In this document: in pieces, positions 1 to 9,338 of the stretch
Layout of the letters: every line of letters begins with the position of its first letter
Position numbering within the stretch: position 1 is the stretch's first letter
Assembly (NCBI RefSeq): GCF_038008685.1
Contig: NZ_JBBOZQ010000001.1
Location: 868,001-932,000, forward strand
Direction: 5' to 3'
DNA: 64,000 nucleotides
Source of the DNA: Lysinibacillus sp. FSL W8-0992
GTDB lineage: Bacteria; Bacillota; Bacilli; Bacillales_A; Planococcaceae
Made by a program: the position numbers and the translations under genes
The notes under the pieces: generated by a model
The model's database searches: none
What the model was told of the DNA's origin: nothing
The model's input: the letters and a program-made list of their open reading frames with translations, nothing else

Positions 1-846
1 GTCAACAAGAGCATATCCAGAAGGGTGACCCGCGTTTACGTATTCAATCGTTTTTTGTTCAGTATCAATCACTATGTAAATAGCTGTAAAGTAATGAATA
101 TTTTCTTCCTTAGCATTCTGTAAAAGCGTCATATAACGGTTCAATTCCTTTATGACCAACTCGGGTTCCACGAGCTGTTTAACAGCTTCTCTTAGGACGG
201 ACGAGATAAACATACAAACAAGTGCAGCTGAAATACCGTGACCCATCATATCAAGCAAAATGATGGCATAGCGGTTATCGTTTATTTTATACCAATAATA
301 CATGTCGCCTGCTAAATTAGAGGATGGGAGGTAGGAAACCTCGATTTGAATATTATCCTCATGTAAAGGTGCACTTAATAAACTGCGTTGTACATGTGTA
401 GCCAAATCTAATTCATATTTAATTTTTGCTTCTTGTTTTGTATGCCAATCTAATTCCGCCTTCAATCGTAGGGCAACACGAATTCTTGCAAGAAGTTCCG
501 TCTTATTAATGGGTTTTGTAATATAATCGACCCCTCCAATATCAAGTGCTTCTGCGAGTTTGTTTTTATCTTCTAATGCTGTAACGAAAATAATTTGAAT
601 GTCGTTGAATTTTTCATTTTGTTTAATTCGTTTACAAGCTTCAATACCATCTACCTCAGGCATCATAATATCTAATAGTATTAACTCTACGGAACTACCC
701 GCTGGATTTTTAGCATCTAACTGAAGATAGTCAAAAAGCTCATAAGCTGATGAAAGAGATACACAGTTTTCATAACCTGCATTTTTTAAAATTTTTTCAA
801 TTACAAATAGATTGACTTGATTGTCATCTACAAGAAGAATTGTCAT
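1..846 (-). CDS. Response regulator with PP2C-type (SpoIIE/RsbU) phosphatase output, 3' end outside the window
   Basis: The reading frame is open from an ATG at 846 to the window edge (282 codons seen). The N-terminal ~120 residues are a receiver domain: it starts MTILLVDDN, has the phospho-acceptor region LILLDIMMPEVDG, and the TALED and ITKPI motifs. After a short linker comes a PP2C/SpoIIE phosphatase domain with LAGDMYYW, LLDMMGHGISAALV and, at the edge, NAGHPSGYALVD. In this family the phosphorylated receiver activates a serine/threonine phosphatase that usually acts on an anti-sigma-factor antagonist (RsbV/SpoIIAA type). Here the partner is unknown because no anti-sigma genes are in view. 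The ribosome site AAGGGG lies 6 bases before the ATG. Domain calls are firm; the target is inference. Confidence 0.88.
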   Translation of the reverse strand, partial: MTILLVDDNQVNLFVIEKILKNAGYENCVSLSSAYELFDYLQLDAKNPAGSSVELILLDIMMPEVDGIEACKRIKQNEKFNDIQIIFVTALEDKNKLAEALDIGGVDYITKPINKTELLARIRVALRLKAELDWHTKQEAKIKYELDLATHVQRSLLSAPLHEDNIQIEVSYLPSSNLAGDMYYWYKINDNRYAIILLDMMGHGISAALVCMFISSVLREAVKQLVEPELVIKELNRYMTLLQNAKEENIHYFTAIYIVIDTEQKTIEYVNAGHPSGYALVD

Positions 847-1121
847 AGTTTTTACCCCTTATTCTGCTTGGATGTTGATGAAATGCAGATTATAAATTGT
901 ATTAAAAATACTCTTAATATCATTATTATACAAAACATTAGAAAATAACGGTATTTTAATGAAATTAAGGCATATTTTACTAGGTAATAAGTTTGCGTTA
1001 TTATAGAGGGGACTATGTTTTTCATAGGTGAAAGTCGTCGATGAAAAGCGAAATAATAACAACTACATTAATACCCTAAAAAACCGTTTAACTAACCTAT
1101 TTTTTTAATAAAGTTTCAACT

Positions 1122-2141
1122 TTATTTAATTTTAGCCTTCTTAAAGCCGCTATAAATATCAAACGCACTTGCTAGAATGGTAATAGCAATACAAACGAAT
1201 AGTATACGATCTAATGTTACCATAATCTTTGCAGCTGTGGTTTCCATAATAGCTGCCATATATGGAATAGCAGCACTATGAATAAAATCAGGCTGGTTCG
1301 CCATGGCAATAAAAACAATGGTACCAATACAATGAAGAAGTGCACTTGTAATGGCAATTGGCATGGTCCATTGCCGAATCTTCCATTTATATAGAGTTAA
1401 GGCAAAACTTAATATTATCCAACATAAAATAATGGGTTTAAAGGACAAAAGGGTATCTTGATTGAAAATTGGCATGACAAATTTTAAACCAATTCTGTCA
1501 TCAGATGAGTAAATTCCGATAAGATGAGAAGCGTTAAAATAAATGAAAGAAAAAAAGGCTATTCCTAAAAAGCTAAATATAATATCACTTAGTGGTATGT
1601 TGTTGCTTTTAGAGTTTACTATAATTTTGTTTAAATCTTCAGGTGTCCATTCATTGCTCCCCGTGATAAAGGGAATTTGAATTTTAGTGGTACTATAGCG
1701 CTCCGCTATAATAAAGGTAATGGTAACCCAAAAAAGTACGTGGAATACTACGCCAATAACGCTGACAATTGTTGTAGTAAATGCTTTGATTATTGTAGTT
1801 AAAAATATTTCTTGTTCTGGAAATGAAAAAACACTACTAACAAGGTGAACAATCAATGTTATAAGAATTGCCCAGGGAATAATCAATTTAATTGTCTGAA
1901 TGTAAGTATTGTACAATTCAGGACCAATTAAATATTTTGGGCCGTCTTGATAGTTCACAGCAAGCTTTGCAGGGTCCCCTAGCTTCAATAACACTTCTTT
2001 TACCTCTAATTCTGAATAATTGTCGGGTAACATATCCTCAATTGTTGATTTTAGCTCAAGCTCAATAGCATTTCGCTTGTTTTTAGCGATCCTTCTCGTC
2101 ACTTCATAAATATAGGCATCAATCAGATCCAACTTTTTCAT
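1122..2141 (-). CDS. HAAS-domain multi-spanning membrane protein
   Basis: 339 residues. The first ~75 residues (IDAYIYEVTRRIAKNKRN, then ELKSTIEDMLPDNYSE and KLGDPAKLAVNY) are the HAAS helical domain that precedes membrane regions in many Firmicute proteins. About six hydrophobic segments follow, the first near residues 85-110 and the last ending near the C-terminus. HAAS proteins are usually co-transcribed with a PadR-type repressor, but no PadR gene is present immediately upstream here. The start is fixed by GAGGAGG 5-6 bases before the ATG. No enzymatic motif is visible and the function is unknown; a role in membrane-stress signalling would be analogy only. Confidence 0.8.
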   Translation of the reverse strand: MKKLDLIDAYIYEVTRRIAKNKRNAIELELKSTIEDMLPDNYSELEVKEVLLKLGDPAKLAVNYQDGPKYLIGPELYNTYIQTIKLIIPWAILITLIVHLVSSVFSFPEQEIFLTTIIKAFTTTIVSVIGVVFHVLFWVTITFIIAERYSTTKIQIPFITGSNEWTPEDLNKIIVNSKSNNIPLSDIIFSFLGIAFFSFIYFNASHLIGIYSSDDRIGLKFVMPIFNQDTLLSFKPIILCWIILSFALTLYKWKIRQWTMPIAITSALLHCIGTIVFIAMANQPDFIHSAAIPYMAAIMETTAAKIMVTLDRILFVCIAITILASAFDIYSGFKKAKIK

Positions 2142-2737
2142 CCTCCTCAGGTAATGTATATAGCTCTTACAACGTTGTTAGAAGCTGTACAAGAGCTAAC
2201 GTACTGATACATAATCTTTTGGGGCCATCTTTTATACTGTGTTTGCTTTTTCACAGTAGGTTAATTTATAGAGAGTAATCATTGTTGTTTATGGATGCTC
2301 TCGGTTTGAGATGCAAGCTCATCATTTCATGGTGCTTTATTGTTATCATACAGCATTAAAAGTCTTGTGGTAATATATGTTATTAATAGATGCTTGAAAT
2401 AATGTAAAAGCAATTGGCCTAAACCTAAATTATTTTGGACATTAGGAGGGTGTAAATGCGAATTGTAAAGAAATTACTACAGGAAGATGAGATTTTAAAG
2501 TATGTAAATATTGTGATTGGTGCCTATCCAGGGGTAGAACAGAATGATTAATATCTGTTTTTAAGCATAACCTAAGCAATGAACGTTCTATAAATGTTTT
2601 AGGGGATGGATGAAATGGCTCTAATCATTTAATTCCAAGTGCATATCAGGCATTGCACAAACTTTTCTTTGTTTTTGAAAAACCAATGTGTTTGACAGCC
2701 TTTTAAGCGTAAAGAGAAGTACACTGCATATAGTAGA
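2142..2737. other. Gene-poor gap holding a GNAT gene relic
   Basis: Nearly 600 bases with no intact gene. The only coding-like signal is a 31-codon frame at 2456-2551 with a perfect AGGAGG site, described separately. The rest is AT-rich with many stops on both strands. It must also carry the promoter of the leftward HAAS-domain gene. Confidence 0.6.
2456..2551 (+). pseudogene. Remnant of the N-terminus of a GNAT-type acetyltransferase
   Basis: A 31-residue frame with AGGAGG ending 6-7 bases before the ATG. Its peptide begins MRIVKKLLQEDEI and continues YVNIVIGAYPGV. This resembles the opening beta-strand and helix of Eis-like N-acetyltransferases (V(R)KL-x-EEDf-x-x-yv-x-IV-x-AYPG). It stops where the protein should continue for several hundred residues, and no continuation is evident in other frames downstream. 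I read it as a decayed gene start. It could instead be a real small protein; only comparison with intact homologues would settle this. Confidence 0.5.
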
Positions 2738-3187
2738 TTACTCCTTTTTAAAAAGAATCGATGAACGAATAGGTCTTTCTAATGGGGTAATATTAATAAT
2801 AAAATAGCTAATAATTAAAATTAAAATAATAAGGGAATAAATTAAAGTGTTAATAGGATGATCGTGCTCAACGATAATTAATCGAATCATGGCAGTTATG
2901 CCAATATAAATAAAGTATCTTAGTGGGAAATGATAATCCTCTTTAAAGTACTTAATAATCATCGTAATAAATTCAAAATACAAAAAGAAAATTAGAATAT
3001 TCGCGAGGAAAAGTTTATAATCACCAGTACCATCTGCTAATAATATGTGTAGAAATTCAATTAGTTCTTTCATAAGCAGGAAGGCTAATATAAGAGCTAA
3101 CAATACAAGGCATACGTTAAGAAACAGTTGTAAAGTTTTTGGCACAGCTTTCACGAGTTGCGTATATGTATAATGCTTTTGGTTCAT
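2738..3187 (-). CDS. PsiE-family membrane protein
   Basis: 149 residues with four hydrophobic segments (about residues 20-42, 62-80, 90-108, 113-132). The middle carries the PsiE pattern EFITMIIKYFKEDYHFPLR, then YIGITAMIRLIIVEHDHP. PsiE (phosphate-starvation-inducible) proteins are small inner-membrane proteins of unknown biochemical role. The start is supported by GGAGG 6 bases upstream. The gene is monocistronic, with no phosphate genes around it, so the name describes family only. Confidence 0.8.
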   Translation of the reverse strand: MNQKHYTYTQLVKAVPKTLQLFLNVCLVLLALILAFLLMKELIEFLHILLADGTGDYKLFLANILIFFLYFEFITMIIKYFKEDYHFPLRYFIYIGITAMIRLIIVEHDHPINTLIYSLIILILIISYFIINITPLERPIRSSILFKKE

Positions 3188-3451
3188 GTTATTCCTCCAT
3201 TTTCTTATTTAAAAATAATATTTATTTTATAGAATATGAAAAAAACATTATAAAGAGAATGGTGACTGACAGAATAATTGTTACTATTTCGTGTATTTTA
3301 TTAATACTATAGAATATAACATGACAACGTAAACATGGAATGCGTAATACTGTAAATTACTGTATAGTATTGTAAAAGAAAGTTTTTAAAAAAATTAGGC
3401 GGTATGCTAAAATAGATGTGCATGAATATAAAATAAAAGGGGTTTTTTTAA

Positions 3452-3676
3452 ATGGCAAATGCAGCAAAAAATGATGCAAAAATTACACCAGAGCGTTTGG
3501 AAGAAGCGTTAGATGTTCGTGACCGTCTTATTATTGAATTATTAGTAAAGGTACTTGACGAGAAATTAGTCATTGAACGTCCTGTATTACGTGAGCGCTT
3601 AGGTAACCTTGTTGAGCTTGCTAATCATGATGCAGAATTAAAAGAAACTTTACATGCAGTAATCAACAAGCTGTAA
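3452..3676 (+). CDS. Small conserved hypothetical protein (74 aa)
   Basis: A 74-residue charged, helical protein, with residues 15-45 rich in Glu/Leu/Arg (LEEALDVRDRLIIELLVKVL). There is no signal peptide, membrane segment or known motif. AAAAGGGG precedes the ATG and a clear terminator follows 12 bases after the stop, so it is a compact single-gene unit. Codon use matches neighbouring genes, supporting a real protein. I do not recognise a family. The heptad-like leucine spacing suggests a small helical bundle or dimer, which is inference. Confidence 0.72.
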   Translation: MANAAKNDAKITPERLEEALDVRDRLIIELLVKVLDEKLVIERPVLRERLGNLVELANHDAELKETLHAVINKL

Positions 3677-3687
3677 AAATTATTTCT

Positions 3688-3737
3688 GACTATAGACAAA
3701 TTCAAAGCAATTTGAGTTTGCCTATAGTCTTTTTTTA
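3688..3737 (+). terminator. Rho-independent terminator after the 74-aa gene
   Basis: GACTATAG at 3688-3695 pairs with CTATAGTC at 3722-3729, with further pairing inside the loop, followed directly by seven T residues. Confidence 0.85.
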
Positions 3738-3774
3738 TTAGCATAAACGAGAGATAATCGCGTGCTCTACAAAT

Positions 3775-3814
3775 AAAAAAACAAAATATCTCGAAAGTGC
3801 ACGAGATATTTTGT
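3775..3814 (-). terminator. Rho-independent terminator of guaC
   Basis: A perfect 13-bp stem, ACAAAATATCTCG with CGAGATATTTTGT, around an 8-base loop. Read leftward it ends in a run of six T residues. It lies 39 bases beyond the guaC stop. Confidence 0.88.
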
Positions 3815-3852
3815 CTATTTGAGCGACTTTGAAAACAGCCGTTTTTAAAATA

Positions 3853-4836
3853 TTAATATACTTTATCGCCGTTGAAAATTGAATTCTTTACAATTACATA
3901 ATCTACATTTCGAATAGCTTCTAGCTTAGTGCCACCTGCATACGAAATAGATGATTGAAGGTCTTGTTGCATTTCAATTAAAGTATCTTTTAGGCTACCT
4001 TTATGTTCTACAAACATTTTTTTACCTTCAACATTTTTCTTCTCACCTTTTTGGAATTCAGAAGCAGAGCCGAAGTATTCTTTTACTAATTTACCTTCGA
4101 TTTCGATTGTTTCACCTGGTGATTCCTCGTGACCTGCAAATAAAGATCCAATCATAACCATTGAAGCACCGAAACGAACAGATTTAGCAATATCCCCATT
4201 TGTGCGAATACCACCATCAGCAATAATTGGTTTAGTCGCAGCCTTTGCACACCAGCGTAATGCTGCTAGCTGCCAACCGCCTGTGCCGAAGCCTGTTTTA
4301 ATTTTTGTAATACAAACTTTCCCTGGTCCAATCCCAACTTTAGTAGCATCTGCGCCCGCGTTTTCAAGTTCACGCACAGCCTCAGGCGTCCCAACATTAC
4401 CAGCAATAACAAAGCTATTTGGTAAATGTTTTTTAATATGTTGAATCATACGAATGACAGCGTTTGAATGACCATGTGCAATATCAATTGTAATAAATTC
4501 AGGAACTAATCCAGCAGTTGCTAACTCTTCTACAAATGCATATTCCTCTTCTTTTACCCCAACACTAATCGAAGCGATTAAATTGCGATTTTGCATATCT
4601 TTAATGAAATTAATGCGTGTTTCGGGATTGAAGCGGTGCATAATATAAAAGTAACCGTTTTCAGCAAGCTTTGCTGCGATATTTTCATCAATAATAGTCT
4701 GCATGTTTGCAGGCACTACAGGTAATTTAAATTTGTGTCCACCTAAAGTTACAGATGTATCACATTCTGATCGACTTTCTACGATACATTTTGCGGGAAT
4801 TAGTTGAATATCCTCATAGTCAAATACGTTATCCAT
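3853..4836 (-). CDS. guaC: GMP reductase
   Basis: 327 residues, the usual length for the short (Firmicute) GuaC class. It reduces GMP to IMP with NADPH, returning guanine nucleotides to the adenine branch. Visible motifs are the catalytic-cysteine loop [11 protein letters not shown], the glycine-rich phosphate-binding [19 protein letters not shown] and VMIGSLFAG; the CBS insert found in IMP dehydrogenase is absent. A longer frame reaches 4893, but AGGAGTG lies 7-8 bases before the ATG at 4836 and the protein then begins [12 protein letters not shown] as in homologues. The gene stands alone with its own terminator. No purine riboswitch was recognised upstream. Confidence 0.95.
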   Translation of the reverse strand: MDNVFDYEDIQLIPAKCIVESRSECDTSVTLGGHKFKLPVVPANMQTIIDENIAAKLAENGYFYIMHRFNPETRINFIKDMQNRNLIASISVGVKEEEYAFVEELATAGLVPEFITIDIAHGHSNAVIRMIQHIKKHLPNSFVIAGNVGTPEAVRELENAGADATKVGIGPGKVCITKIKTGFGTGGWQLAALRWCAKAATKPIIADGGIRTNGDIAKSVRFGASMVMIGSLFAGHEESPGETIEIEGKLVKEYFGSASEFQKGEKKNVEGKKMFVEHKGSLKDTLIEMQQDLQSSISYAGGTKLEAIRNVDYVIVKNSIFNGDKVY

Positions 4837-5127
4837 TATATACACTCCTAAAATACGAATATTTTTAAATGTTTGTTTTAAATTGTTCGCCATTTGGTAA
4901 TTTACATGATTTTTAAGTAAAAGTCAAAGATTTTAACAAAATAAATAAAAAATATGTAGGAGGAGACAAGAAAGTGTTTAAAATATAGAAAATCGCAAAC
5001 CTTTTTATAAGTATAATATGTAATTGAAATAGTAAACCTATACAGGATTTCACATGATAAGACTAGCTTATCGTTCGTAATCTAAGTACAATATAGTTGT
5101 TTCAGAAAATTCAGAGGAGTGGTGGAA

Positions 5128-5550
5128 ATGGCGGTAGAGGTGTATTTAATTTTTAATGGGAATTGTCGAGAGGCTGTATCATTTTATGAGCAAGTTTTTA
5201 ATACGGACAAGGCTGAAATTATGACATTTGGCGATTCACCAAGTGATCCAAGCTATCCATTACCAGAAGAAGCAAAAAATCTCGTTATGCATACACGTTT
5301 ATCGATTATGGGAAGCACGGTAATGTTTTCAGATACTTTCCCTGGTTCACCATTTACAATTGGCAACAACGTAACATTAGCTGCTGTGTCTGATGATGAA
5401 GCCCAATTGCGAAAAGCATTTGAGGGACTTAAAGAAGGTGGCAAAGTAACAATGGAGCTACAAGAAACTTTTTGGAGTAAATGTTACGGGTCTCTTACTG
5501 ATAAGTTTGGTATTGAATGGCAGATTAGCCATGAAGAAAAAGCTAAATAA
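5128..5550 (+). CDS. VOC-superfamily protein, PhnB/YjdN type
   Basis: 140 residues. The opening VEVYLIFNGNCREAVSFYEQ, followed by FGDSPSDP and the C-terminal WQISHEE, is typical of the PhnB-like branch of the vicinal-oxygen-chelate (glyoxalase/bleomycin-resistance) fold. Despite the PhnB label, these proteins have no established role in phosphonate use, and the substrate is unknown. The ATG at 5128 is preferred over an upstream GTG because GAGGAG lies 8-9 bases before it. A strong bidirectional terminator separates it from the convergent chemoreceptor. Confidence 0.85.
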   Translation: MAVEVYLIFNGNCREAVSFYEQVFNTDKAEIMTFGDSPSDPSYPLPEEAKNLVMHTRLSIMGSTVMFSDTFPGSPFTIGNNVTLAAVSDDEAQLRKAFEGLKEGGKVTMELQETFWSKCYGSLTDKFGIEWQISHEEKAK

Positions 5551-5562
5551 ATATATAAAGAA

Positions 5563-5605
5563 GCACGATGAGCAGAGAGAAACCTTTGCTCATCGTGCAT
5601 TTTTT
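5563..5605. terminator. Bidirectional terminator between the VOC gene and the chemoreceptor gene
   Basis: A perfect 12-bp stem GCACGATGAGCA/TGCTCATCGTGC with a T-run on the right. It overlaps the 3' end of the leftward chemoreceptor gene by two bases. Confidence 0.9.
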
Positions 5606-7553
5606 AATATTTAAAACGGTTTACATAGCTTTGTAATTCATCTGCCATATCGAGTAAAGCTTTGGCAGATGCAGTCATTTCCTGCATTGAGGATAGTGTT
5701 TGTTCAGTTGAAGCAGCAACTTCCTCTGAAGCCGCTGCATTAAGCTTAGCATGGTCAGTTAACTCAATAGCAGTTGCTGAAACTTCCTCCACTACCGCTG
5801 AAATTTCTTGCGCAGAAGCTGAGATACCCTCCATTTTTGGTGCAATATTACGTAAGCTTTCAGTAATACTAGCAAATTTTTTGCTTGTGTCTTCTGATAA
5901 CAGTATACCTTCTTGTACATCTGAAGATGCTTTCACCATTGTTTCAACAGACTTAGCAGTATCTTGCTGAATACCTGTAATCAGCGAGGAAATTTGCTCT
6001 GCAGATTGATGTGATTGCTCGGCTAGTTTTCTTACTTCATCGGCCACTACGGCAAAACCTTTACCATGTTCACCTGCTCTAGCAGCCTCAATTGCAGCGT
6101 TTAAAGCCAGTAAATTCGTTTGGTCTGAAATAGCACTTATAATTTCTAAAATGGAACCAATTTCTTTTGAACGATCGTAAAGCGACTTAATCATTTTGTC
6201 TGATTGCGCAACCGACTCATTAATTGAATTCATTTGGTTGACAGTCCGTTCAACAGATTGACCTCCTTCTTCTGCTTGCACAATAGCGTTGCTAGAAAGA
6301 TCTGTAACTTGCATGGCGCTATCAGCCACTTCAACGACGCCTTGTGCAATTTCCTCAATAGAGATAGCATTTTGGTCACTACCTGTTGTCTGACTTTCTG
6401 CACTAATTGCTACTTGTTGCATCGCCTGTGCAACTTGCTCTGAAGATGCAATATTTTGTTCTGCATGTGCAGATAATCCGTGTGCAGATGCTTGTACATG
6501 TTGGACGCTTTGATCAACATTGCGAATAAGCTTTTTCAAATTAACTTTCATTGAAACGAAAGCCTCTCCAAGCTGTCCAATTTCATCCTTAGAATGTATT
6601 TCAATAAATTCCGTTAAATCGCCTTCGCTAATTTTAATAGCACTATGCTTTAGTCGATTAATCGGATTCACAATGGATTTGATCATCAGAAGCATAAACA
6701 CAACGCCGACAATAATTGAAATAACAATAATGATTAAGTTGATATTAAAGGTTGAAGCTGCGGCTTTTGTTGCTTCAGCTGAAAACATTGTACCAACAAG
6801 CTTCCAGCCTGTTAGTTCATTGGTGATAAATTGTAGCTGTCGATCCTTTTCAACAATTGTGCCACTGTCTTGCTCATAAATTTTTGAAATGTAGCTTTCA
6901 GTAGCTTCTGAACCACTTTCTTTATCATGTTGGGAAATATACGTTTTGTTGTTATCTAAAAGTGAGGCAAAGCCCGTTTTTCCAATGTGAATATCGTTGG
7001 TAATGTCACTTAGTGTAGATATATTGAGATCTAAACCAATGACACCGGAACCATCTGGTAAAGCTTGTGTAATCGTAATAACCATGGCACTTGAAGCTTG
7101 TGAAATATAAGGTGCTGTAATGGCTATTTGCCCCTTATTACTTAATGCTTGCGTATACCAAGGTCTTGTACGTGGATCAAAGTTACTTTGGTATTGTTGT
7201 ACAGGCTCATCTATAATCTTACCTTCACTAGTGCCGAGATAGACGAGCTCAACTTCTGGGTGCATATTAACATATTCTTGTAATAGCGATCGAAGCTCTG
7301 GAACTTTACTTTCTTGTAAATAAGATTGATTAATTTTCTTGGTAAAATATTGAATGTCCTCAATCTTCGGTTTAATAGTACCTGTAATATTCGTATCAAG
7401 CATGCGAATACTTTCGGTAGCACTTGCTTGCTGTTCCTTAGAAATTTGCTTCTCCGCACTTTGGTATGAAATGATACCAATGATTAATGTTGGGATGAGA
7501 AGTATTGCTAAGAATGAAAAAATGAGCTTTTTTCGTAAACTTAGTTTTGTCAC
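5604..7553 (-). CDS. Methyl-accepting chemotaxis protein with dCache sensor
   Basis: About 649 residues. A TM helix near residues 10-30 is followed by a ~245-residue extracellular double-Cache domain (with [20 protein letters not shown] and VIGLDLNIS motifs). A second TM lies near 270-295, then HAMP ([20 protein letters not shown]) and a long cytoplasmic signalling domain with the conserved hairpin tip [20 protein letters not shown] and [16 protein letters not shown]. dCache receptors bind small ligands such as amino or carboxylic acids; the ligand here cannot be read. GTG at 7553 is chosen because GTGAGG lies 9 bases upstream; the GTG at 7568 lies inside that site. Flagellar genes are not in view. 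Confidence 0.92.
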   Translation of the reverse strand: MTKLSLRKKLIFSFLAILLIPTLIIGIISYQSAEKQISKEQQASATESIRMLDTNITGTIKPKIEDIQYFTKKINQSYLQESKVPELRSLLQEYVNMHPEVELVYLGTSEGKIIDEPVQQYQSNFDPRTRPWYTQALSNKGQIAITAPYISQASSAMVITITQALPDGSGVIGLDLNISTLSDITNDIHIGKTGFASLLDNNKTYISQHDKESGSEATESYISKIYEQDSGTIVEKDRQLQFITNELTGWKLVGTMFSAEATKAAASTFNINLIIIVISIIVGVVFMLLMIKSIVNPINRLKHSAIKISEGDLTEFIEIHSKDEIGQLGEAFVSMKVNLKKLIRNVDQSVQHVQASAHGLSAHAEQNIASSEQVAQAMQQVAISAESQTTGSDQNAISIEEIAQGVVEVADSAMQVTDLSSNAIVQAEEGGQSVERTVNQMNSINESVAQSDKMIKSLYDRSKEIGSILEIISAISDQTNLLALNAAIEAARAGEHGKGFAVVADEVRKLAEQSHQSAEQISSLITGIQQDTAKSVETMVKASSDVQEGILLSEDTSKKFASITESLRNIAPKMEGISASAQEISAVVEEVSATAIELTDHAKLNAAASEEVAASTEQTLSSMQEMTASAKALLDMADELQSYVNRFKY

Positions 7554-7781
7554 TTGTGTTATCCTCACTATAATATTATTGTTCTATACATTTCCCAAGA
7601 AGGTAAATAATAGATGACTAGCTCATTTTAACAAAAAAAAAATAAAAGTTAAGTCTTTATCAGTTTTTCTTTTATTAAGATAATTAAGAAAATCTCAAAA
7701 TTTCACTAAAAATAATAACTGCTACGGACATATAAAATTATGTTTTGATGTATACTATTGTTCAAAAGGGAGGGCTTTGTC

Positions 7782-8156
7782 ATGATTCAACAAATTGGAC
7801 AAGTAATGTTGTATGTAAATGACCAAGATGCAGCTGTAGCGTTTTGGACAGAAAAAATTGGCTTTGTAGTAGTAGCGGATAATACAGAGGCGGAAATGCG
7901 CTGGATTGAAATTGCCCCTACAAAAGACGCGCAAACATCATTTGTACTACACAACAAAGAAATGATTGCTAAAATGCAGCCCGAATTAAATTTAGAAACA
8001 CCTTCTATTATGTTTTATGCCGATAATATAACGGAGATGTACCAAGATTTCCAAACGAAGGGAATTAAAGTGGGCGACTTAGTAATGATGCCAATGGGTA
8101 GAGTTTTTAATTTCGCGGACCACGAAAATAATTACTTCGCTTTAGTTGAAAAATAA
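7782..8156 (+). CDS. VOC-superfamily protein (glyoxalase/dioxygenase-like)
   Basis: 124 residues with the two beta-alpha-beta-beta-beta modules of the VOC fold: GQVMLYVNDQDAAVAFWTEK opens the first, and the second ends FNFADHENNYFALVE with the DxxxN-x-F signature. It is similar to uncharacterised Bacillus proteins annotated as glyoxalase/bleomycin-resistance family; no substrate can be assigned. GGGAGGG lies 7-8 bases before the ATG at 7782, so the 8-residue upstream extension of the frame is probably not translated. It appears monocistronic. Confidence 0.85.
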   Translation: MIQQIGQVMLYVNDQDAAVAFWTEKIGFVVVADNTEAEMRWIEIAPTKDAQTSFVLHNKEMIAKMQPELNLETPSIMFYADNITEMYQDFQTKGIKVGDLVMMPMGRVFNFADHENNYFALVEK

Positions 8157-8190
8157 CATGTAGGGTCGTTTTTTACGTCCTACAAAATTA

Positions 8191-8290
8191 AAAATCCGCT
8201 TGCTTTCCGTTGAACATTGCGTAGGACAGCCTTATTTTCTCTCAGGGCTTATGTTTTATGCTGTGTTCGCAGGAATGTATGCGGACTTTT
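8191..8290. repeat. Degenerate copy of the GC-rich imperfect-palindrome repeat
   Basis: AAAATCCGC at the left end pairs with GCGGACTTTT at the right. Internal TGCTTTCCG and TGTTCGCAGGA match segments of the fuller copies at 17196 and 37829. It lies between converging genes and may also act as a terminator. Confidence 0.55.
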
Positions 8291-8313
8291 TAGTTTATAT
8301 CGGTATTCTCGCT

Positions 8314-9060
8314 TTATGTTAAATCCTCGCCATATATGGACACGGATTGTCGATCAACTACAAATTCTCGACCATTCCATTTTAAAATGTTTTCAACAAA
8401 TCCTAAACCATCCGCATGATATCTGCCCGCAATTTCCTGATAGGCTAATAGTTGATATGTTCCTTCCCGAGCATAATCAATAGGATATAATCCGCTAATA
8501 GGGTCAACCCAGCCTTCAATCGGTTGCTTCAATGTACCATCTTTATTATAAATTTCTGCTAAATATTCGGCTCCTTTATATTGTAAATCGAGAATATACT
8601 GCTTTTTAGGATTCGTGCTACGAACGGATGCTTTGTAGTTATTTAAATAATTGACCGAGTAAGTGAGTTTATTATTAAATGACTCCGTATCAAATATCGA
8701 AAGCAATTTCCCGTTTATCGAGGAAAAAATCTCACCATTAATAATGCCACCACTGCCACCAGTATCAGAAATAATAAGAATATCTTCTATATGATCCCCT
8801 GTAAAATCGCCTAGAAAAATCGTAGGGTTATAGCCAATGTTTTCTTTCAGCCCAATTTGTTGGAATTGTCTTGTTTGTCCGTAAAAAACAACTAGTGTTA
8901 GATTCTGCCATAGGGGACTTTCCGGCGTTTTAGTACCCATTAAAAAAACTGTATCGAAAAAGCCATCACCGTTTATATCTCCAAATTTCGTTTGAATAAT
9001 TTGAGGAGCTATATGTGTGATGTTTACAGTATTTGGAGATGGACTCGTATTTTTGGTCAT
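8314..9060 (-). CDS. FG-GAP/VCBS-repeat protein
   Basis: 248 residues without an obvious signal peptide. Two beta-propeller-like repeats with acidic calcium-binding loops are visible: FGDINGDGFFDTVFLMG (residues ~26-42) and LGDFTGDHIEDILIIS (~84-99). The second half is less repetitive, with GWVDPISGLYPIDYA. Related proteins occur in many Bacillus genomes with unknown function; a surface or spore-coat location has been suggested by analogy only. AGAGGTG lies 5 bases before the ATG. It is divergent from the acyl-CoA dehydrogenase operon. Confidence 0.75.
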   Translation of the reverse strand: MTKNTSPSPNTVNITHIAPQIIQTKFGDINGDGFFDTVFLMGTKTPESPLWQNLTLVVFYGQTRQFQQIGLKENIGYNPTIFLGDFTGDHIEDILIISDTGGSGGIINGEIFSSINGKLLSIFDTESFNNKLTYSVNYLNNYKASVRSTNPKKQYILDLQYKGAEYLAEIYNKDGTLKQPIEGWVDPISGLYPIDYAREGTYQLLAYQEIAGRYHADGLGFVENILKWNGREFVVDRQSVSIYGEDLT

Positions 9061-9182
9061 TTATACACCTCTTTCTTAGTGTTAGCATATGTTTTAAATA
9101 CAGCTTGGTGCACAAAATAAAGAGCTGAAATAAGGAGAAAACAAAACCCTATAATTCTTACAAAAAAACTTGTGATTAACCA

Positions 9183-9211
9183 TTGACAATTAAACATGTT
9201 GAAAGTATCAT
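9183..9211 (+). promoter_or_regulatory. Strong sigma-A-type promoter of the 9.3-13.7 kb operon
   Basis: TTGACA (9183-9188), a 17-bp spacer, then TATCAT (9206-9211). The expected start of transcription near 9218 is about 120 bases before the first codon, leaving room for a leader that contains the hairpin at 9246. Confidence 0.65.
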
Positions 9212-9245
9212 AATGACAATGAATCTGAAAATTCAGTACTAAAGT

Positions 9246-9278
9246 GATCTCACCACTAATGTAGGTAGAGATTTTTTT
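9246..9278 (+). terminator. Intrinsic terminator in the operon leader (possible attenuator)
   Basis: ATCTCACC (9247-9254) pairs with GGTAGAGAT (9264-9272), with one bulged A, followed by seven T residues. It lies between the promoter at 9183 and the start codon at 9339. No rightward gene precedes it, so it would stop transcripts of this operon unless an antiterminating structure or factor intervenes. A small hairpin CTGAA-AA-TTCAG sits just upstream. Confidence 0.6.
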
Positions 9279-9338
9279 ACAACATTAATTCTTAGTAAAT
9301 ATATATGTTTTATATAATTTAGGAAGAAGGAGATTTTC

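Noticed and set aside
859-1062. 67-codon leftward frame beyond the response-regulator gene start
   Set aside because: No ribosome site, Phe/Asn/Ile-rich composition typical of translated AT-rich spacer, and it lies in the promoter region of the regulator gene.
4960-4996. AGGAGGAG followed by a GTG frame of four codons
   Set aside because: A good ribosome site but only a four-codon frame; possibly a lost gene start, yet nothing downstream is recognisable.
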